From the NCBI GenBank assembly GCA_937891475.1, contig CALATC010000053.1, positions 1-6,883 of the forward strand: a stretch of DNA of 6,883 nt. Direction: 5' to 3'. The stretch comes from an uncultured Granulicatella sp. Its GTDB lineage: Bacteria > Bacillota > Bacilli > Lactobacillales > Aerococcaceae. A model generated the notes under the pieces. It was not told the DNA's origin. It saw only the letters and a program-made list of their open reading frames with translations, and made no database searches. Shown here one piece after another: positions 5,577 through 6,883 of the stretch. Each line of letters begins with the position of its first letter. Position 1 is the stretch's first letter. The translations under genes and the position numbers were made by a program.

Positions 5577-6818
5577 ATGAAAGCAGAAATTATTACAGTC
5601 GGTACAGAATTATTAATGGGCCAAGTGATTAATACGAATAGTGCAACTATTGCGAGAGAATTGGCAAAGTTGTCTATTTCAACTTATTACCAACAAACTG
5701 TTGGAGATAATCCAGAAAGAATGTTTGAAAGTATTCAACTAGCTAGTAGTCGTAGTGATTTAATTATTTTAAGTGGTGGATTAGGTCCTACAACAGATGA
5801 TATTACAAAACAAGTTTTAGCGAAATTTGTTCAAAGAGAATTAGTAGAAGATGAAGAAGCAATGGATAAAATTATTCGTTTCCATAAGCAATCTCATCGT
5901 CCAATGAGCCCTAATAACCGATTTCAAGCATTGGCTTTTGAAGGTGAAACAGTTTTTAAAAATCATAATGGGTTAGCGATTGGTGGAGCAGTAGAAACGG
6001 ATTCAACTATTTTTATTGTTTTACCAGGTCCTCCAAGTGAATTAAAAATGATGCTTGAAAAAGAGGCGATTCCATATTTAAAAGAAAAAGTATCGAATGA
6101 AGGAACATTTGTATCTAGATATTTACGTTTCTTTGGAATTGGAGAATCTAGATTAGTCACTGATTTAGAACAATTAATTGAAGAACAAACGAATCCAACC
6201 ATTGCTCCATATGCAGGTATGTATGAAGTAGTGCTTCGATTAACTGCAAATGGCGATACAAAAGAAGAGTGTGAACTGTTATTAGATGAATTAGAAGAAA
6301 AAATCTTGTCCGTTGAACGTGAATATTTCTATGGATATGGAGAATACGAATCACTATTATCGATTACAAGTGAATTATTAAAAAATAGTGGATTAAGTAT
6401 TGCTTCTGCAGAAAGTTTAACAGGAGGACTCTTTGCTTCAACATTAATTTCTGTTGAAGGAAGTTCACAGTATGTATTAGGTTCTTGTGTTGCTTATCAA
6501 GAATCTATCAAGAAAAATCAATTACAGGTTTCTCAAGAAATATTAGAAAAATATGGAATGGTCAGTGCTGAGTGTGCCGAAGCAATGGCAGAAAATGTAC
6601 GAACAATATTTGGTAGCGACCTTGGAATTTCCTTTACAGGAATAGCGGGTCCATCACCAATGGAAGAAAAAGAAGTAGGAACTGTATTTGTTTCATTAGC
6701 AGATGGATTAGAAACGAAAACAATAGAATTACATTTAGCGAGAAATCGTAATGGTAACAGAGAATATGCGGTTCAATATGGACTTAATGAGCTAAGAAAA
6801 TATTTATTAAAAAAATAA
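5577..6818 (+). CDS. cinA: CinA, competence/damage-inducible protein (MoCF-like plus NMN deamidase-like domains)
   Basis: CinA proteins join an N-terminal MoaB/MogA-like domain, often active on ADP-ribose-type nucleotides, to a C-terminal PncC-like nicotinamide-mononucleotide deamidase domain. In pneumococcus CinA is induced in competence and helps bring RecA to the membrane. This copy is full length at 413 residues. The N-terminal domain (about 1-170) has TVGTELLMGQVINTNS (7-22), LSGGLGPTTDD (65-75) and LPGPPSE (149-155). A middle linking region spans about 180-250. In the C-terminal domain (about 255-410) the expected catalytic Ser is Ser280 in AESLTGG, with Tyr307 and Lys312 in VAYQESIK, and TGIAGP at 354-359. 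Leu replaces the Cys of the AESCTGG form found in E. coli PncC, and the usual Gly-Gly after GIAGP is replaced by SPMEE. GAGGAG at 5563-5568 lies 8 bases before the ATG. All the key residues I can identify are kept. Confidence 0.96.
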   Translation: MKAEIITVGTELLMGQVINTNSATIARELAKLSISTYYQQTVGDNPERMFESIQLASSRSDLIILSGGLGPTTDDITKQVLAKFVQRELVEDEEAMDKIIRFHKQSHRPMSPNNRFQALAFEGETVFKNHNGLAIGGAVETDSTIFIVLPGPPSELKMMLEKEAIPYLKEKVSNEGTFVSRYLRFFGIGESRLVTDLEQLIEEQTNPTIAPYAGMYEVVLRLTANGDTKEECELLLDELEEKILSVEREYFYGYGEYESLLSITSELLKNSGLSIASAESLTGGLFASTLISVEGSSQYVLGSCVAYQESIKKNQLQVSQEILEKYGMVSAECAEAMAENVRTIFGSDLGISFTGIAGPSPMEEKEVGTVFVSLADGLETKTIELHLARNRNGNREYAVQYGLNELRKYLLKK

Positions 6819-6820
6819 CA

Positions 6821-6832
6821 GAACAAATGTTC
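6821..6832 (+). promoter_or_regulatory. LexA (SOS/Cheo) box upstream of the predicted recA
   Basis: GAACAAATGTTC fits the Gram-positive LexA operator core GAACRNRYGTTY at every position and has perfect GAAC-N4-GTTC symmetry. It begins 3 bases after the cinA stop and ends 7 bases before a predicted -35. Its position between cinA and the next gene is where the SOS box of recA is expected, implying repression by LexA and induction by DNA damage. Confidence 0.85.
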
Positions 6833-6839
6833 GTTTTTC

Positions 6840-6869
6840 TTGCTTTCAGTATGAAGTATAGTGTATGAT
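6840..6869 (+). promoter_or_regulatory. Predicted promoter of the downstream gene (probably recA)
   Basis: TTGCTT (6840-6845) and TATGAT (6864-6869) form a sigma-A-like promoter with an 18-base spacer, just downstream of the LexA box. No start codon followed by a long frame occurs before the window ends. The recA identity is inferred from the common pgsA-cinA-recA order and the SOS box. Confidence 0.6.
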
Positions 6870-6883
6870 AAGGATGAATTAAG

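Noticed and set aside
5633..5640. TACGAATA, an exact match to the streptococcal competence (cin/com) box
   Set aside because: It lies inside cinA, formed by the codons of the conserved INTNS motif, downstream of the start codon and not followed by a gene start. A near match (TACGAATC) at 6345-6352 is also intragenic. Chance in AT-rich coding sequence is the simplest reading.
5963..6354. Two minus-strand open frames (5963-6202 and 6157-6354) within cinA
   Set aside because: They are antisense to conserved cinA codons and resemble no family I know.
6821..6840. Palindrome plus T-run after cinA as a terminator
   Set aside because: The symmetric part gives only a 4-bp stem with a 4-base loop, too weak for a terminator; the match to the LexA operator core is exact.

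Overview
The window is a low-GC, AT-rich stretch of a Gram-positive (Firmicutes) chromosome, with every supported gene on the + strand. Strong purine-rich Shine-Dalgarno sites (GGAGG, AGGAGGT), a complete comG competence operon and the order rodZ-pgsA-cinA with a recA-type control region at the end point to Lactobacillales. A Carnobacteriaceae or Granulicatella-like host is my best guess, but that is inference from gene content and style. No mobile element, CRISPR array, rRNA or tRNA is visible.

Region 1 (1-3973) is the comG operon: comGA (5' end cut by the window edge), comGB, comGC, comGD, comGE, comGF and comGG. Together they encode the assembly ATPase, the polytopic membrane platform, the major prepilin and four minor prepilin-like proteins of the transformation (competence) pilus, which captures DNA outside the cell. 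The genes are tightly packed: GA/GB, GD/GE, GE/GF and GF/GG overlap by 53, 23, 47 and 41 bases, GB and GC are one base apart, and each ribosome-binding site from GB to GG except that of GD lies inside the preceding reading frame. Several true starts are internal to the longest open frame (comGC 1931, comGD 2258, comGE 2682, comGF TTG 3049, pgsA 4932).

Region 2 (3974-5576) begins with a 66-base gap that has no recognisable terminator but does have a plausible extended -10 promoter. It is followed by rodZ (membrane-anchored helix-turn-helix cell-shape protein) and pgsA (phosphatidylglycerophosphate synthase), 10 bases apart. A strong Rho-independent terminator closes this unit at 5526-5556.

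Region 3 (5577-6883) holds full-length cinA, then a perfect-core Gram-positive LexA (SOS) box and a sigma-A-like promoter leading out of the window. From family synteny the next gene is very probably recA, which is not itself visible.

Taken together the window sets DNA-uptake machinery (comG) next to cinA and a predicted recA, whose products act on incoming DNA in competent streptococci, with two envelope genes between them. I see no wholly new system. The points most worth checking are the direct comG-rodZ junction, hydrophilic low-complexity extensions in ComGE and ComGF, the chain of overlapping genes whose ribosome-binding sites are written into C-terminal codons, and how cinA is transcribed downstream of a strong terminator.
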